Notes: a model not told the origin generated them from the letters alone. Positions 35,001 through 43,836 are shown, counted from the first letter of the stretch. The stretch: DNA of 47,088 nucleotides from Candidatus Gastranaerophilales bacterium (GCA_028277625.1 JANQFW010000011.1:1-47088), one strand, 5' to 3'. Made by a program: numbers and translations.

Positions 35001-36668
35001 TTACTGAGCAGCTACTTGATCGGGTCTATAAGCCGGAATCTTAAAATCTTCTTGTCCCTGTTGTTGAGGATTCACAGAATTTTGAGCAATTTGTTGCTGA
35101 GGTACGACGCTACCAGCCAGAACATCTATAGCTTTTTGAGCTGTCTCTTTTAATGTAGATAATGCTCGCTGCGTATCAGGATCCTTTGTAGACTTCAAAG
35201 TGCTATCTGCATTTACCATTTCTGAGTTAAATAATTTTAAGTATTTTTGAACATCTTGAGGTTGAGCAATTGTCATCAATGCGTCAATAGCAGTTATCTT
35301 AACTCCCGGATTAATATCTTGCGCAAGCGCTATTTCAAATATAGTAGCCAATGAATCATGGTCTTCTTTAGATAACATTTCACTATCACCTTCTGCCGGC
35401 GTTCCTAAATACTTAAGTGAACTTAACGCTGCAGCCCTAATGGTTGGATCCGCATCATTTTTTGCACAATTAACAATTGATACTAATTCAGGAAGTTCCT
35501 TTATTGAAAGATTTGGGATCCCCTGTTTCTTGGCTTCTTCGTTCATTGACTTTCTAAAGTTTTTCTGTAAGATTGCCAATGTCCACATACCAATCATCTT
35601 ATTTACATGATCTTTTTCTCTTACATCTTTCTGATCAGGTGTTTCGCCTGGCTTTGGATTTGTATCCTTAGTTATAATGTCATGTAAGGCTTTAAATACT
35701 TTTTCATTTAATAATGCTTCTGATTCTTTAGATTTAACCTGTCCTAATTCTGCAATTTTTTGTATGCCAACTGTTTTTTCATCAGCATCCTCAGAAGTTA
35801 ATAGACCAACTATTTTATCCACATTCATCGTGTCATCTACTTTTGATGATTCATCCACTTGAACCGCTTGTTGATCAACCGGCTGCAGCTGAACATCTTG
35901 GGTTATTGGTGTAGGAGCAGGCATAATCGTTTCGGGCGCTACGACTTGATTAGTTGGCGGAGTAGCTGCTTGAGATTGAGATTCAGCCGTAACTGGCTCC
36001 TGAATAATAGGTGTTGGTGTAGGTACAGGAGGTGCAACTTGCGGAGTTGCTGATACTTGAGGCTCAGCTATAGTTGGTATTGGAGGTGGAGTAACTGCTT
36101 GAGGCTGAGCTGGTACAATTTGTGGACCTGATTGTATTAAAGTAGGACCTACCACATTAGGTATAGCCGGAGGCACTTGTTGTTGAGTAGCCATTGGAAC
36201 GGTTGCAGCCAAACTGTTCATTTTGTCTTGAACAGCACCCATTTGCTTTTGCAACATTTCAAGAGTTTGCTTTAATTGAGGATCCATCTGTTGTACAGGT
36301 AATACATTCGTTGGTGTTTGTGGAATATTATATTGTGAAGCAACTTGAGGTTGTCCATTCATTACCCCTTGTTGCATATATTGTGGAGTAATTTGAGGTT
36401 GTCCGTACATTAATCCCTGTTGCATATATTGCGGAGCCATAGAAGGTTGTCCGTACATTGACCCTTGTTGCATATTATACACAGGATTATTAGGGTAATT
36501 ATAGATTTGTGAAGCCGGATTTTGAGCTACACTTGGATAACTACCTTTCGGATATTGGCTTGCCGTAGGCTCGATAATATCAATTTTTACTGCTGATATA
36601 TTCGGTGGAGCTGCCGGTCCCGATATATTTGCTGCCAGAGGCATGCCTTGTCTTATTGGTGAATACAT
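35001..36668 (-). CDS. Disordered Gln/Pro/Met-rich protein with HEAT-like C-terminus
   Basis: The protein has 555 residues; AGGA lies 5 nt upstream of the ATG. Near the N-terminus PNISAVKIDIIEPT (residues 22-35) matches a motif in the upstream paralogue at 37271. Three 16-residue repeats follow at 67-114, with QQG-x-MxGQP as core. Residues ~120-275 are Pro/Gln/Thr-rich. From about 280 an alpha-helical domain with HEAT-like repeats begins IVGLLTSEDADEKTVGIQKI and includes TIRAAALSSLKYLGTPAEG and GVKITAIDALMTIAQPQDVQ. It has no signal peptide. HEAT domains dock proteins, so a scaffold or surface-matrix role is inferred. It is last of a three-gene operon. Confidence 0.72.
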   Translation of the reverse strand: MYSPIRQGMPLAANISGPAAPPNISAVKIDIIEPTASQYPKGSYPSVAQNPASQIYNYPNNPVYNMQQGSMYGQPSMAPQYMQQGLMYGQPQITPQYMQQGVMNGQPQVASQYNIPQTPTNVLPVQQMDPQLKQTLEMLQKQMGAVQDKMNSLAATVPMATQQQVPPAIPNVVGPTLIQSGPQIVPAQPQAVTPPPIPTIAEPQVSATPQVAPPVPTPTPIIQEPVTAESQSQAATPPTNQVVAPETIMPAPTPITQDVQLQPVDQQAVQVDESSKVDDTMNVDKIVGLLTSEDADEKTVGIQKIAELGQVKSKESEALLNEKVFKALHDIITKDTNPKPGETPDQKDVREKDHVNKMIGMWTLAILQKNFRKSMNEEAKKQGIPNLSIKELPELVSIVNCAKNDADPTIRAAALSSLKYLGTPAEGDSEMLSKEDHDSLATIFEIALAQDINPGVKITAIDALMTIAQPQDVQKYLKLFNSEMVNADSTLKSTKDPDTQRALSTLKETAQKAIDVLAGSVVPQQQIAQNSVNPQQQGQEDFKIPAYRPDQVAAQ

Positions 36669-36795
36669 GCTTGTCCTTCCCCTTAATTTCGTCTAATCCA
36701 ATTCCTATTTAAACTATTTATAAAAAGTTAAAACACTTTTTTTGTTGCCTATTTTTTTAAAAATATTAAGTTTTTTTAAGTTTTTGTAAAAAATT

Positions 36796-37257
36796 TTAAT
36801 CTATATTGGTTCTTTTACCAATCCCAAGAACTTCTGTTCCCAGTACTTTTGCTCCAAATAAACCTAAGAGTACAGCACTCACTTTTGAAACAATAGGACC
36901 AACATTTGGTCCGGCAATTTTTTCACCGCAAAGTGCAGCAAGTGATAACCCTATTGGCACAATATTTCTTGCAATAGAGCTAAACAATGAAAAGATAACA
37001 TTCTTTACAGTAAAAAAGTCAGTAAGGGCTCCACTCTGCAAAATAGAATTTTGATACCACCCTTTCATTCTTTCTAACAAATGGCTTTCCCTATTTGTAT
37101 AAGTATTGTTCACAACTACCTTTGTACAATAGTCGCCAATTTCCATATTTGCTCTATTATAGCCATCATGAACACCAGTTCTAGTGGCATCATAGACAAG
37201 AGCCATTGCAGATACAGCACCTACTGCTTTTGCCACATGGCCATAATTTAAATTCAT
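36796..37257 (-). CDS. Hypothetical Ala/Gly-rich membrane-associated protein
   Basis: The protein has 153 residues. ATG at 37257 (MNLNYGHVAKAVGAVSAMAL) is preferred because AAGGAGG is 8 nt away; the ATG at 37263 would leave only 2 nt. The N-terminal helix is mildly hydrophobic (VAKAVGAVSAMALVYDATRT). A polar middle leads to a hydrophobic C-terminal half (IVPIGLSLAALCGEKIAG and VSKVSAVLLGLFGAKVLG). It lies between the two HEAT-tail genes, 13 bp after the first and 127 bp before the second. This suggests a membrane partner for them. No family is recognised. Confidence 0.62.
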   Translation of the reverse strand: MNLNYGHVAKAVGAVSAMALVYDATRTGVHDGYNRANMEIGDYCTKVVVNNTYTNRESHLLERMKGWYQNSILQSGALTDFFTVKNVIFSLFSSIARNIVPIGLSLAALCGEKIAGPNVGPIVSKVSAVLLGLFGAKVLGTEVLGIGKRTNID

Positions 37258-37270
37258 AAGCATCCCCTCC

Positions 37271-38698
37271 TTATCTTGACATTATATTAAGATTTTGCCC
37301 TTGAGGGCTTTGTAGATTGGGGTTTTGCATTTGAGGACCTTGTAATGGAGATCCTTGCATTTGTTGAATCTGCGGTCCCTGCATTTGTGGTACTCCATAT
37401 GGATATGGAGTTTGAGAATTAAAATTTTGTTCTAATGGGGGTGCACCTTGCACTTGCAAATTTTGTAAAGGTTGCGCTGTTGGCATTTGAGGATTAAATC
37501 CTTGATCGATTGGTTGACCTGGCATTGCAAATCCATTACCCATAGGTTCTTCTATTTTGCCCGCTTCTCCCATACGTCTGAGAAGGAGCTCATTAGCAGT
37601 ATGCGCATCCTGATTGAATGTTTTATTAGATTTTTGCATATCCTTAAGTAGCTTGATTGTCAGCTCATCTCCATCTATATAGTCACCATATAAAATAGAT
37701 AGAGCAAGGGTTCTATTTATCATAGACCGATCTTGTAACGCTTTATTTATCAAATTTGTTAGCGCTGGATCCCTTCTTAAAGAGCCTTCATCATTATCTT
37801 TATCTTTATATTTTTCTTTATCGTTTCTTAATATCTTTAATATGTCTTTGATTGCAGTTTGTCTTACATCAGAGTTTGGATTATTTAAATAATTCTCCAA
37901 GCTTTTTATATATTCATTACTCAGACGAGTTCTAGTCTGAGTTTCTTGCGGCTTTTGCCGATTATTAGGCGGCTGAGGCTGCATTGGCTGAGCTCCTGGC
38001 GGAGGTGGTTGCATCGGCGGTTGCATATTTTGATTTACTGGTTGATCTTGAGGCATCATTCCATTTTGTGGCTGCAATGGCTGAGTTGCTAGTGGATCTT
38101 GCTCCTCACTAACAGGAGAAAAACTTTTATCTGGCATGTGGCCTAAACCCTGAGCAGGCAAGGCTGATTGTGGTTGTTGATGATTGCAATTACAACCACC
38201 ATGACAACAACAATTAGACATTTGCATTGGCATAGGTATGTATTGAGGTATAATCATCGGATACATCATTGGGTACGGCGGAGGCGCTGGCTGTTGTGCG
38301 GCCTGCAGTGGATTTGAAAGAAAATACTGATTATATACAGGCGCAAGAGACTGTGGCCCACTAAAAGAAGGCACTGCTGGCGCACTTAAAAGTTGAGCTT
38401 GAGGTAATGCTGGAGGCATTGTGTATTGATTGTAAACGGGTCTTTGCGAAACATTTTGCGGCATATAATATTGATTATAAACAGGCTGCCCTGCCCCTGC
38501 TACAGGAACAGGTATCATTCCGCTTTGAGGCCCTGCACCGGGCATTAATTGATATTGCGGATAGCTATAACCTTGTGAAGCATTTTGTCCATTATCTGCC
38601 CCTGGAGCAGAACTCACCGTTGGCTTGTGAATTTCTATCTTCACAGCTTCTACGCTTGGCTTGTATGCCGCTGGATTATTTTGTAAACTTTGTTCCAT
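37271..38698 (-). CDS. Pro/Gln/Met-rich protein with Cys cluster and HEAT-like segment
   Basis: The protein has 475 residues; GGGGAAG lies just upstream of the ATG. PSVEAVKIEIHKPT (residues 14-27) is the counterpart of the motif in the gene at 35001. Three PVYNQY-type repeats lie within the first ~125 residues. A Cys/His cluster (NCCCHGGCNCNHQ, about 164-176) could bind metal. A helical segment at about 265-380 (KSLENYLNNPNSDVRQTAIK, INRTLALSILYGDYIDGDEL) has a HEAT-like pattern. The C-terminus is Gln/Pro/Gly repeats (LQGPQMQNPNLQSPQGQN). It is first of the three-gene operon, with a recurring-motif copy 46 bp upstream. Confidence 0.72.
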   Translation of the reverse strand: MEQSLQNNPAAYKPSVEAVKIEIHKPTVSSAPGADNGQNASQGYSYPQYQLMPGAGPQSGMIPVPVAGAGQPVYNQYYMPQNVSQRPVYNQYTMPPALPQAQLLSAPAVPSFSGPQSLAPVYNQYFLSNPLQAAQQPAPPPYPMMYPMIIPQYIPMPMQMSNCCCHGGCNCNHQQPQSALPAQGLGHMPDKSFSPVSEEQDPLATQPLQPQNGMMPQDQPVNQNMQPPMQPPPPGAQPMQPQPPNNRQKPQETQTRTRLSNEYIKSLENYLNNPNSDVRQTAIKDILKILRNDKEKYKDKDNDEGSLRRDPALTNLINKALQDRSMINRTLALSILYGDYIDGDELTIKLLKDMQKSNKTFNQDAHTANELLLRRMGEAGKIEEPMGNGFAMPGQPIDQGFNPQMPTAQPLQNLQVQGAPPLEQNFNSQTPYPYGVPQMQGPQIQQMQGSPLQGPQMQNPNLQSPQGQNLNIMSR

Positions 38699-38743
38699 TT
38701 ACTTCCCCAAAATTCTACATTACCTATAATATTTATTAATTCA

Positions 38744-38767
38744 GTTAAAGTATTTTTAGAATTACTA
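38744..38767 (-). promoter_or_regulatory. Copy of the recurring motif upstream of the HEAT-tail operon
   Basis: On the minus strand TATAGT, then AATTCTAAAAATACTTTAAC and TGAATTAAT. It is diverged in the last third but keeps the hexamer spacing, and lies 46 bp before the operon's first gene. Confidence 0.45.
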
Positions 38768-38973
38768 TACATTCCCACTATATAAATAAACAATTACAAC
38801 TCCCATTTGTTGCCTCATTTTTAACATTTAATTAAGTTTTATAAACTACCAAAAGACATAAAAAAAATTTTGTAACAATCTTTGTATTTTTCTACAATAG
38901 AATGAATAATTTATTAAAGATTCTTTCTAAATAAACAGATAATGATACATAGAAGGCAACAATTGGAGATGTT

Positions 38974-39225
38974 ATGACAGAAAACTTTGTACCTTATGGA
39001 GGGCTAGCTAACGTTATAAATTCATTAAATTCCGATGATGAAATAAAGGTATTTTTAACAAGATACAAACAGTGGTACATAAAAACACATGGCATATCAA
39101 AGCATGAGGCTGAAGAAAGAGTTGTTTTAGATTTAAAGTATTTCTTTTGCAAGTTCATACAAAATAAGGCTTTAATAAAAAAAATAAGTAACGTAGTTAA
39201 TAAAATATATTCATACCAAGTCTAG
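38974..39225 (+). CDS. Small hypothetical helical protein
   Basis: The protein has 83 residues; GGAG lies 6 nt upstream of the ATG. It begins MTENFVPYGGLANVINSLNS and continues with amphipathic helices (DEIKVFLTRYKQWYIKTHGI, HEAEERVVLDLKYFFCKFIQ). It is basic overall, with no signal peptide. No known family is recognised. Confidence 0.6.
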   Translation: MTENFVPYGGLANVINSLNSDDEIKVFLTRYKQWYIKTHGISKHEAEERVVLDLKYFFCKFIQNKALIKKISNVVNKIYSYQV

Positions 39226-39302
39226 AGTTTATATAAACTTATAAATTCTTAGTTTATAATTTTTATAGAGTAATAAAAGTTTAAGATATTTTAATATTAT
39301 TT

Positions 39303-39563
39303 ATGAAAAATTTTGACTTATATATAGGAATGGCAGTTATAGCGTTAGCATTATACCCTTCAGCATTTTCAAAAGAAAAATCAGTAAAGCCTCTGTGTGC
39401 ACCGGGGGTATGTAATTCCGCACTGAAAGTATTTCCTCCACTCAAAAGCGAAAAACGTTATATTTTATGGCCGGCAAATGCCAATCTTTTAGAAAAAATT
39501 CACGTTTACGACAGTGTTCTAAAAAAAGCAAAAGAAAAAAAACTCCAAAATAAAAAGAAATAA
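39303..39563 (+). CDS. Small secreted hypothetical protein
   Basis: The protein has 86 residues. A signal peptide (MKNFDLYIGMAVIALALYPS) ends near AFS. The mature part has two cysteines (PLCAPGVCNS) that could form a disulfide, then VFPPLKSEKRYILWPANANL and a Lys-rich end. No Shine-Dalgarno sequence is evident before the ATG; the upstream 20 nt are AT only, so translation may be leaderless or weak. It overlaps no other gene. It is followed 25 bp later by another small secreted protein. Confidence 0.55.
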   Translation: MKNFDLYIGMAVIALALYPSAFSKEKSVKPLCAPGVCNSALKVFPPLKSEKRYILWPANANLLEKIHVYDSVLKKAKEKKLQNKKK

Positions 39564-39588
39564 CAGGCCGGCCAGAAAGGATAAAAAA

Positions 39589-39996
39589 ATCAATTATAGC
39601 TCTAAAAATATAATATTACTAAGCATATTTCTATGTTTTATATTTAATTTAACTCTCTCACATGCCAAAAACTGGGAGAAAGTAGGAGAATACAACAATG
39701 GAAGTATTGTTTACATTGATAATAAAAGTATTAAATATAATTCAGAGTATATTTACTTCAATGATAAAATTGTTTTACGCAACTCAACAGACATGCTAAC
39801 AGACTATGGAGTTGATCATATAAGCTATAGCAGAACTATAAACTGCAATACACAAATGATATTTTTAAATTCAATGCTTTTATATGACAAACATAACAGA
39901 TTATTAAAAAAACATTACTATTCTTACCCGGGCTTTGATTTTGCCTATAATGACGCTGTTTATAAAAAATTATATAAAAAGTTATGTAAATTTTAA
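39589..39996 (+). CDS. Secreted protein, adhesin-E-like, with apparent ATC start
   Basis: The open frame encodes a full signal peptide (SSKNIILLSIFLCFIFNLTL, then SHA) and a mature domain beginning KNWEKVGEYNNGSIVYIDNK. The 'W..vg......yid..si' beginning, a run of strands and a single NC in RTINCNTQMIF fit the surface-adhesin E (PF16747) pattern. There is no ATG, GTG, TTG or CTG between the upstream in-frame stop and the signal peptide. AAAGGA at 39576-39581 sits 7 nt before ATC at 39589, the best-placed start. The first canonical ATG, at 39793, would discard the signal peptide. With the ATC start the product is 135 residues. Confidence 0.6.
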   Translation: MNYSSKNIILLSIFLCFIFNLTLSHAKNWEKVGEYNNGSIVYIDNKSIKYNSEYIYFNDKIVLRNSTDMLTDYGVDHISYSRTINCNTQMIFLNSMLLYDKHNRLLKKHYYSYPGFDFAYNDAVYKKLYKKLCKF

Positions 39997-40266
39997 AAAC
40001 ACCGCAAATAACAAAAATAACCGGCTTATATTCTTTTTAAATTAAATAATAGGGGCTTTTTTATATTTTTTTACAGATAAAAATGTTAGCTTAAAATGGT
40101 TGTAAAATCTTTGATATTTTTATATGCTACAAATATGTATAATATCAAAATTCAATAAGTTAACAATACTTTTATTTAAAAAAAATACTAAAAATTTTAT
40201 TTTTTAACCATTAATAAAATAGCTTATAATTATCTTATTGATACGAGTTTATCAGAGCTGGGGAGT

Positions 40267-41820
40267 ATGGAAGAACAATTTAAAGATTCTAAGATTCTTA
40301 TTGTGGATGATGAGCCCATGATTACACTTAGTTTGAAGAGTTTACTTCAGCTAGAAGGGGACTATGATGCAATAGTTTTCAACTCTCCGCTTGAAGCATT
40401 AGATTATGCAAAAGAAAACCGTATAGATTTAGTAATTTCAGACTTTTTAATGCCTCAAATGAACGGCATAGAGTTTTTAGCAGAAGTTAAAAAATATCAT
40501 CCGGATATAAGCTTAATTCTTTTAACAGGCTACGCAGACAAAGAAAACGCAATTAACGCAATTAACAAGGTAGGCCTATACAGATACATGGAAAAGCCAT
40601 GGCAAAATGACGAACTTTTAATTTGCATAAAAAATGGTCTGGAAAGAAGTCATTTGTACGAAAATCTAGAGCTTAAAGTTAAAGAATTAGATACTGCAAA
40701 TCAAAAATTAGAAAATTATAATAAAAATTTGGAAGAGTTAGTAAAAGAAAAAACCAACTATTTGCAAGAAGCCCTAAACAATTTAGAATGCGCAAATAAT
40801 AAACTAAATGCTACTTTTAACAGTTGCGCGGATGGTATTATTATCATTTCAAAATCAGGTATGCTTATGCAAACAAACCCCGCTTTTGAACGAATGAGCG
40901 GAGTTTGTCTTTATAAGGAACCAAATATTAATTTAACTGACATTTTTGAAAAACTAGATATTAACCTAAGCACAGACCAAACTTTATTAACTGATTTGCA
41001 AATACAAAATAAAACAACTCAAAAGACTACCCCGGTAGAAATAAGCATTGCCCCTGTTTTCATTAATAATGATAAAATAAACGAATTCTATATTTGCGTA
41101 ATAAGAGATATAACCACACAACAAGAAGCTAACAGATTAAGAGATGATTTTATAGCAACACTAACGCATGACTTAAAAACCCCACTACATGCCGCAATTC
41201 AAACACTGGATTTTTTCCTTGACGGCACAGTAGGCACACTAAATGACAAGCAGCACTTATTACTAGAAACAATGAAAAACAGCAACAAAGACCTGCTTTC
41301 CTTGGTGAATAACCTGCTACAAGCTTATAAATATGAATCTGGCCAGCTTTATTTGTCAAAAGATGAGTTTGAACTAAAAGACTTTATAGATAATTGCATT
41401 AATGAAATTGATGCTCTTATAAAGAAAAAAGAAATAAATTTAATAATAGATATAAAAGAAAACGAAAAAATATACGCAGATAAACAAGAGCTAAAAAGAG
41501 TTTTTATAAACTTGCTTGGTAATGCAATATCCTATACATCTCAAGATAAAAGCATAAGCATTTATACAGAGATAGATTACAATTTTATTAATATATTAAT
41601 AAAAGACGAAGGAAAAGGTATTCCTTCAGAAGATATACCTAAATTATTTAACCGATTTTCGCAAGGGACCTCCAAAAAGAGGTCAACCGGTACAGGCCTT
41701 GGTTTGTTTTTATCCAGACAAATAGTTGAAGCTCATGGCGGAAATATTAGCCTGGAAAGCGAATACGGTAATGGGAGTGTATTTAAGTTTAGTATACCGA
41801 GAAAGGTAGTTAAGGTGTAA
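40267..41820 (+). CDS. Response regulator-sensor histidine kinase (REC-PAS-HisKA-HATPase)
   Basis: This is a cytoplasmic two-component kinase of 517 residues. REC is at 1-~125 with acidic pocket DDE at 14-16 and phosphoacceptor D59 (SDFLMPQMNG), plus K110. A coiled coil spans ~130-180. PAS is at ~180-285 (FNSCADGIIIISKSGMLMQT). HisKA has H301 in ATLTHDLKTPLHAA. HATPase has the N-box NLLGNAISYT (N419), G1 DEGKGIP (447-453) and G2 GTGLGLFLS (475-483). No membrane helix is seen, so the input is intracellular or comes by phosphorylation of its own REC. GGGGAG lies close before the ATG. The next gene, 2 bp later, is its likely partner regulator. Confidence 0.95.
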   Translation: MEEQFKDSKILIVDDEPMITLSLKSLLQLEGDYDAIVFNSPLEALDYAKENRIDLVISDFLMPQMNGIEFLAEVKKYHPDISLILLTGYADKENAINAINKVGLYRYMEKPWQNDELLICIKNGLERSHLYENLELKVKELDTANQKLENYNKNLEELVKEKTNYLQEALNNLECANNKLNATFNSCADGIIIISKSGMLMQTNPAFERMSGVCLYKEPNINLTDIFEKLDINLSTDQTLLTDLQIQNKTTQKTTPVEISIAPVFINNDKINEFYICVIRDITTQQEANRLRDDFIATLTHDLKTPLHAAIQTLDFFLDGTVGTLNDKQHLLLETMKNSNKDLLSLVNNLLQAYKYESGQLYLSKDEFELKDFIDNCINEIDALIKKKEINLIIDIKENEKIYADKQELKRVFINLLGNAISYTSQDKSISIYTEIDYNFINILIKDEGKGIPSEDIPKLFNRFSQGTSKKRSTGTGLGLFLSRQIVEAHGGNISLESEYGNGSVFKFSIPRKVVKV

Positions 41821-41822
41821 AT

Positions 41823-42503
41823 ATGAGTGAAGAGATTAAAGTTTTATTAGTCGAAGACCACACAATGACACGAATGGGACTGCAGTTAGTTTTAGAAAAA
41901 TCGCAAGATATAAAATTAATAGCAGAAGCAGAAGATGGCAAAACCGCAGTAAAGCTAGCCAACGAGCTAATCCCCAACGTAATCATAATGGACATAGGCC
42001 TACCAGAGATAGACGGCATAGAAGCGACTAAAAAAATAAAAGAATCTGAAATACCAAGCAAAGTTTTAGTATTTACATCAAGAGAAAATGAAACTGATGT
42101 TTTTGCAGCCCTAAGCGCTGGTGCTGATGCTTACATAATGAAAGGAGCATCCCCGGAAACATTAATTTCGGCCATAAAAGCAGTAAATGACGGTGCTGCC
42201 TGGCTAGACCCCGCAATTGCAAAACTTGTATTAGGCAACATTAGTCAACCGGCGCCACCTCAAGAGGAAATAGCAACGGTTAAAGAAAAAGGCTCAAGAA
42301 AAAACTATTATGCAGGACTCACAGAAAGAGAACTGGAAGTATTAAAACTAATAGTAGAAGGCTTATCAAACCCACAAATAGCAGAAAGGCTTTATATAAC
42401 AAGAGCCACAGCCAAAGCCCATGTTCACAGTATTTTGCAAAAGCTCTGCGTTGATGACAGAACTCAGGCAGCTGTTACCGCTATGAGAGAAGGCATTGTT
42501 TAA
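41823..42503 (+). CDS. NarL/FixJ-type response regulator
   Basis: The protein has 226 residues. REC is at 1-~120 with acidic pocket ED at 11-12, phosphoacceptor D57 (IIMDIGLPEIDG), and K105-like lysine in YIMKGASPE. A linker of ~45 residues leads to a LuxR helix-turn-helix at ~163-222 (LTERELEVLKLIVEGLSNPQ, RATAKAHVHSILQKL). It starts 2 bp after the kinase stop, so the pair is translationally linked. Targets are not known; it is one candidate for a regulator of the recurring intergenic motif, though this is speculation. Confidence 0.95.
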   Translation: MSEEIKVLLVEDHTMTRMGLQLVLEKSQDIKLIAEAEDGKTAVKLANELIPNVIIMDIGLPEIDGIEATKKIKESEIPSKVLVFTSRENETDVFAALSAGADAYIMKGASPETLISAIKAVNDGAAWLDPAIAKLVLGNISQPAPPQEEIATVKEKGSRKNYYAGLTERELEVLKLIVEGLSNPQIAERLYITRATAKAHVHSILQKLCVDDRTQAAVTAMREGIV

Positions 42504-42530
42504 GAATTTTTTATTTTTGGGTAATTACAA

Positions 42531-43391
42531 ATGCGGCTTAAGTTTAAATATTTAATATGCTTAATTATTATTCTTTTATGTTCGCATAATTTTTCTTCAT
42601 ATGGTTTACCTTTTTTCAAAAAAAAGCCTAAACAACCACCACCGGCTCCAACCATAAGAGATTATGCAGATTATTATATGCTAGATTTATATAATGATCC
42701 TCCAGGGTCACAAAATATAGACCTATCTAATCTTCAAAAAGACAAAATAAAACTAAGCCCTGCTGTCATGTCTCCAGACATGACCAAAGCTGCGTTCTCA
42801 GAAGTTTATTTTTATCCTCCGGTCTTACAAACTTCCGGCAGAGTCTTATGGATAAACTTAAAGCAAATACCCGACTTTAAACCAATTGATTTACTAAACC
42901 CAAAAGCTCTTAACGAATATACAAAGCCATTGATGTCTACAGGTATGAACATGCTTAAACAAAATAGTTTTCGCACATTAACAGTAGTCGACTGGTCCGC
43001 AGACAGCAAAAAACTTTTGTTAAAAGAAATAATAGGCAAAAGGTTAAAAGGAATAGACGCAACCAGACTTTGGGTCTACAACTTTGAAGACAAAACTTTG
43101 CTTCAACTGGCCAGCATAAGAGCTGCTATTGGGTATTATTGGAAACAAAAGGCAAAAATTCGATTACATGAATATGTATGGGATATTGAGCCATTAGGCT
43201 GGTCACTATCCCAGCCTGACTATATTATTGCTAATGCTTACGGATATAGTAGAGGAAGCAAAAAAAGCTTCATAGGCAGTTGGAAAGTCAACCGCTATAA
43301 CACCAGAACAGAGTTAATTTCTTTGCATAAGCCTAAAACAAGCATAAGCAGAAACGGATTTTCTCTAACCGGTCTAAAAAAAGAATTCTAA
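42531..43391 (+). CDS. Secreted hypothetical protein downstream of the two-component pair
   Basis: The protein has 286 residues. The signal peptide region is KYLICLIIILLCSHNFSSYG, followed by a basic Pro-rich stretch (FFKKKPKQPPPAPT). The mature part has strand-rich segments such as SPDMTKAAFSEVYFYPPVLQ, SGRVLWINLKQIPDF, LTVVDWSADSKKLLLKEIIG, and TRLWVYNFEDKTLLQL. The 'S.D...a.se' and 'W..D.....l' rhythm is reminiscent of TolB/WD40-like propeller blades, but too few blades are seen to be sure. It lies 27 bp behind the response regulator and may be in its operon. Confidence 0.68.
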   Translation: MRLKFKYLICLIIILLCSHNFSSYGLPFFKKKPKQPPPAPTIRDYADYYMLDLYNDPPGSQNIDLSNLQKDKIKLSPAVMSPDMTKAAFSEVYFYPPVLQTSGRVLWINLKQIPDFKPIDLLNPKALNEYTKPLMSTGMNMLKQNSFRTLTVVDWSADSKKLLLKEIIGKRLKGIDATRLWVYNFEDKTLLQLASIRAAIGYYWKQKAKIRLHEYVWDIEPLGWSLSQPDYIIANAYGYSRGSKKSFIGSWKVNRYNTRTELISLHKPKTSISRNGFSLTGLKKEF

Positions 43392-43404
43392 AAAAATATT
43401 CATA

Positions 43405-43731
43405 TTATTTGTCCCTTCGCAAGTAACCATGGGCTTCCAACATATCTAGCGACTTATCTAAAGGGGCATTAAATACCTGATCATAAAAATCTGTTCTGCG
43501 TTCCTTCTCTTCAGGCAATTGTTTACTTATTTTCCCTGTTTTTTGGTATAAAAAGCCACTTTTAGGGGCACCAGCTTTTTTCATCCTCTCATATTGTTCC
43601 TGTAGGTGCAGGCGATCTCTAGCACGCTCTGAACCCAAAAGTTCAGTGCTAACCTTTCTGACCAATTTCACTGCACGTTGCATACCGTTTTCAGGTTTCT
43701 TCCCTGTAAAATTAACTCTTCCTATGTTCAT
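43405..43731 (-). CDS. Small basic hypothetical protein with N-terminal NFTG motif
   Basis: The protein has 108 residues. ATG at 43731 is preferred because AAGGAA is 9 nt upstream; a TTG at 43740 would touch that site. It begins MNIGRVNFTGKKPENGMQRA and is Lys/Arg/Glu-rich and helical (ERARDRLHLQEQYERMKKAG). It ends with a helix MLEAHGYLRRDK. No signal peptide or membrane segment is seen. The NFTG near the N-terminus resembles SFKG in the protein at 11674 and GFTG at 10814. A recurring-motif copy lies 40 bp upstream. Confidence 0.6.
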   Translation of the reverse strand: MNIGRVNFTGKKPENGMQRAVKLVRKVSTELLGSERARDRLHLQEQYERMKKAGAPKSGFLYQKTGKISKQLPEEKERRTDFYDQVFNAPLDKSLDMLEAHGYLRRDK

Positions 43732-43770
43732 CTTAGCCAATTCCTTTTTAAATATATATAATGTATTCTG

Positions 43771-43794
43771 CCTTAAAGCATTTTAAGACAAATA
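43771..43794 (-). promoter_or_regulatory. Copy of the recurring motif upstream of the NFTG protein
   Basis: On the minus strand TATTTGTCTTAAAATGCTTT then AAGG. With the two preceding bases it gives TATATT at the usual distance. The core TAAAATGCTTT matches copy D. Confidence 0.45.
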
Positions 43795-43808
43795 TAGCTT
43801 TTTAAAAC

Positions 43809-43836
43809 ATAAAAAAAAAAACAGCTTTCGCTGTTT
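43809..43836 (-). terminator. Terminator downstream of the XRE regulator gene
   Basis: AAACAGC (43819-43825) pairs with GCTGTTT (43830-43836) around TTTC; on the minus strand a run of more than ten T follows. It lies 140 bp past the stop at 43977. Confidence 0.8.

Noticed and set aside
39520-39560. A-rich slippery site that might link the two small secreted genes by programmed frameshifting
   Set aside because: A -1 slip would enter the wrong frame; the downstream gene needs +1 and has its own signal peptide and ribosome binding site.
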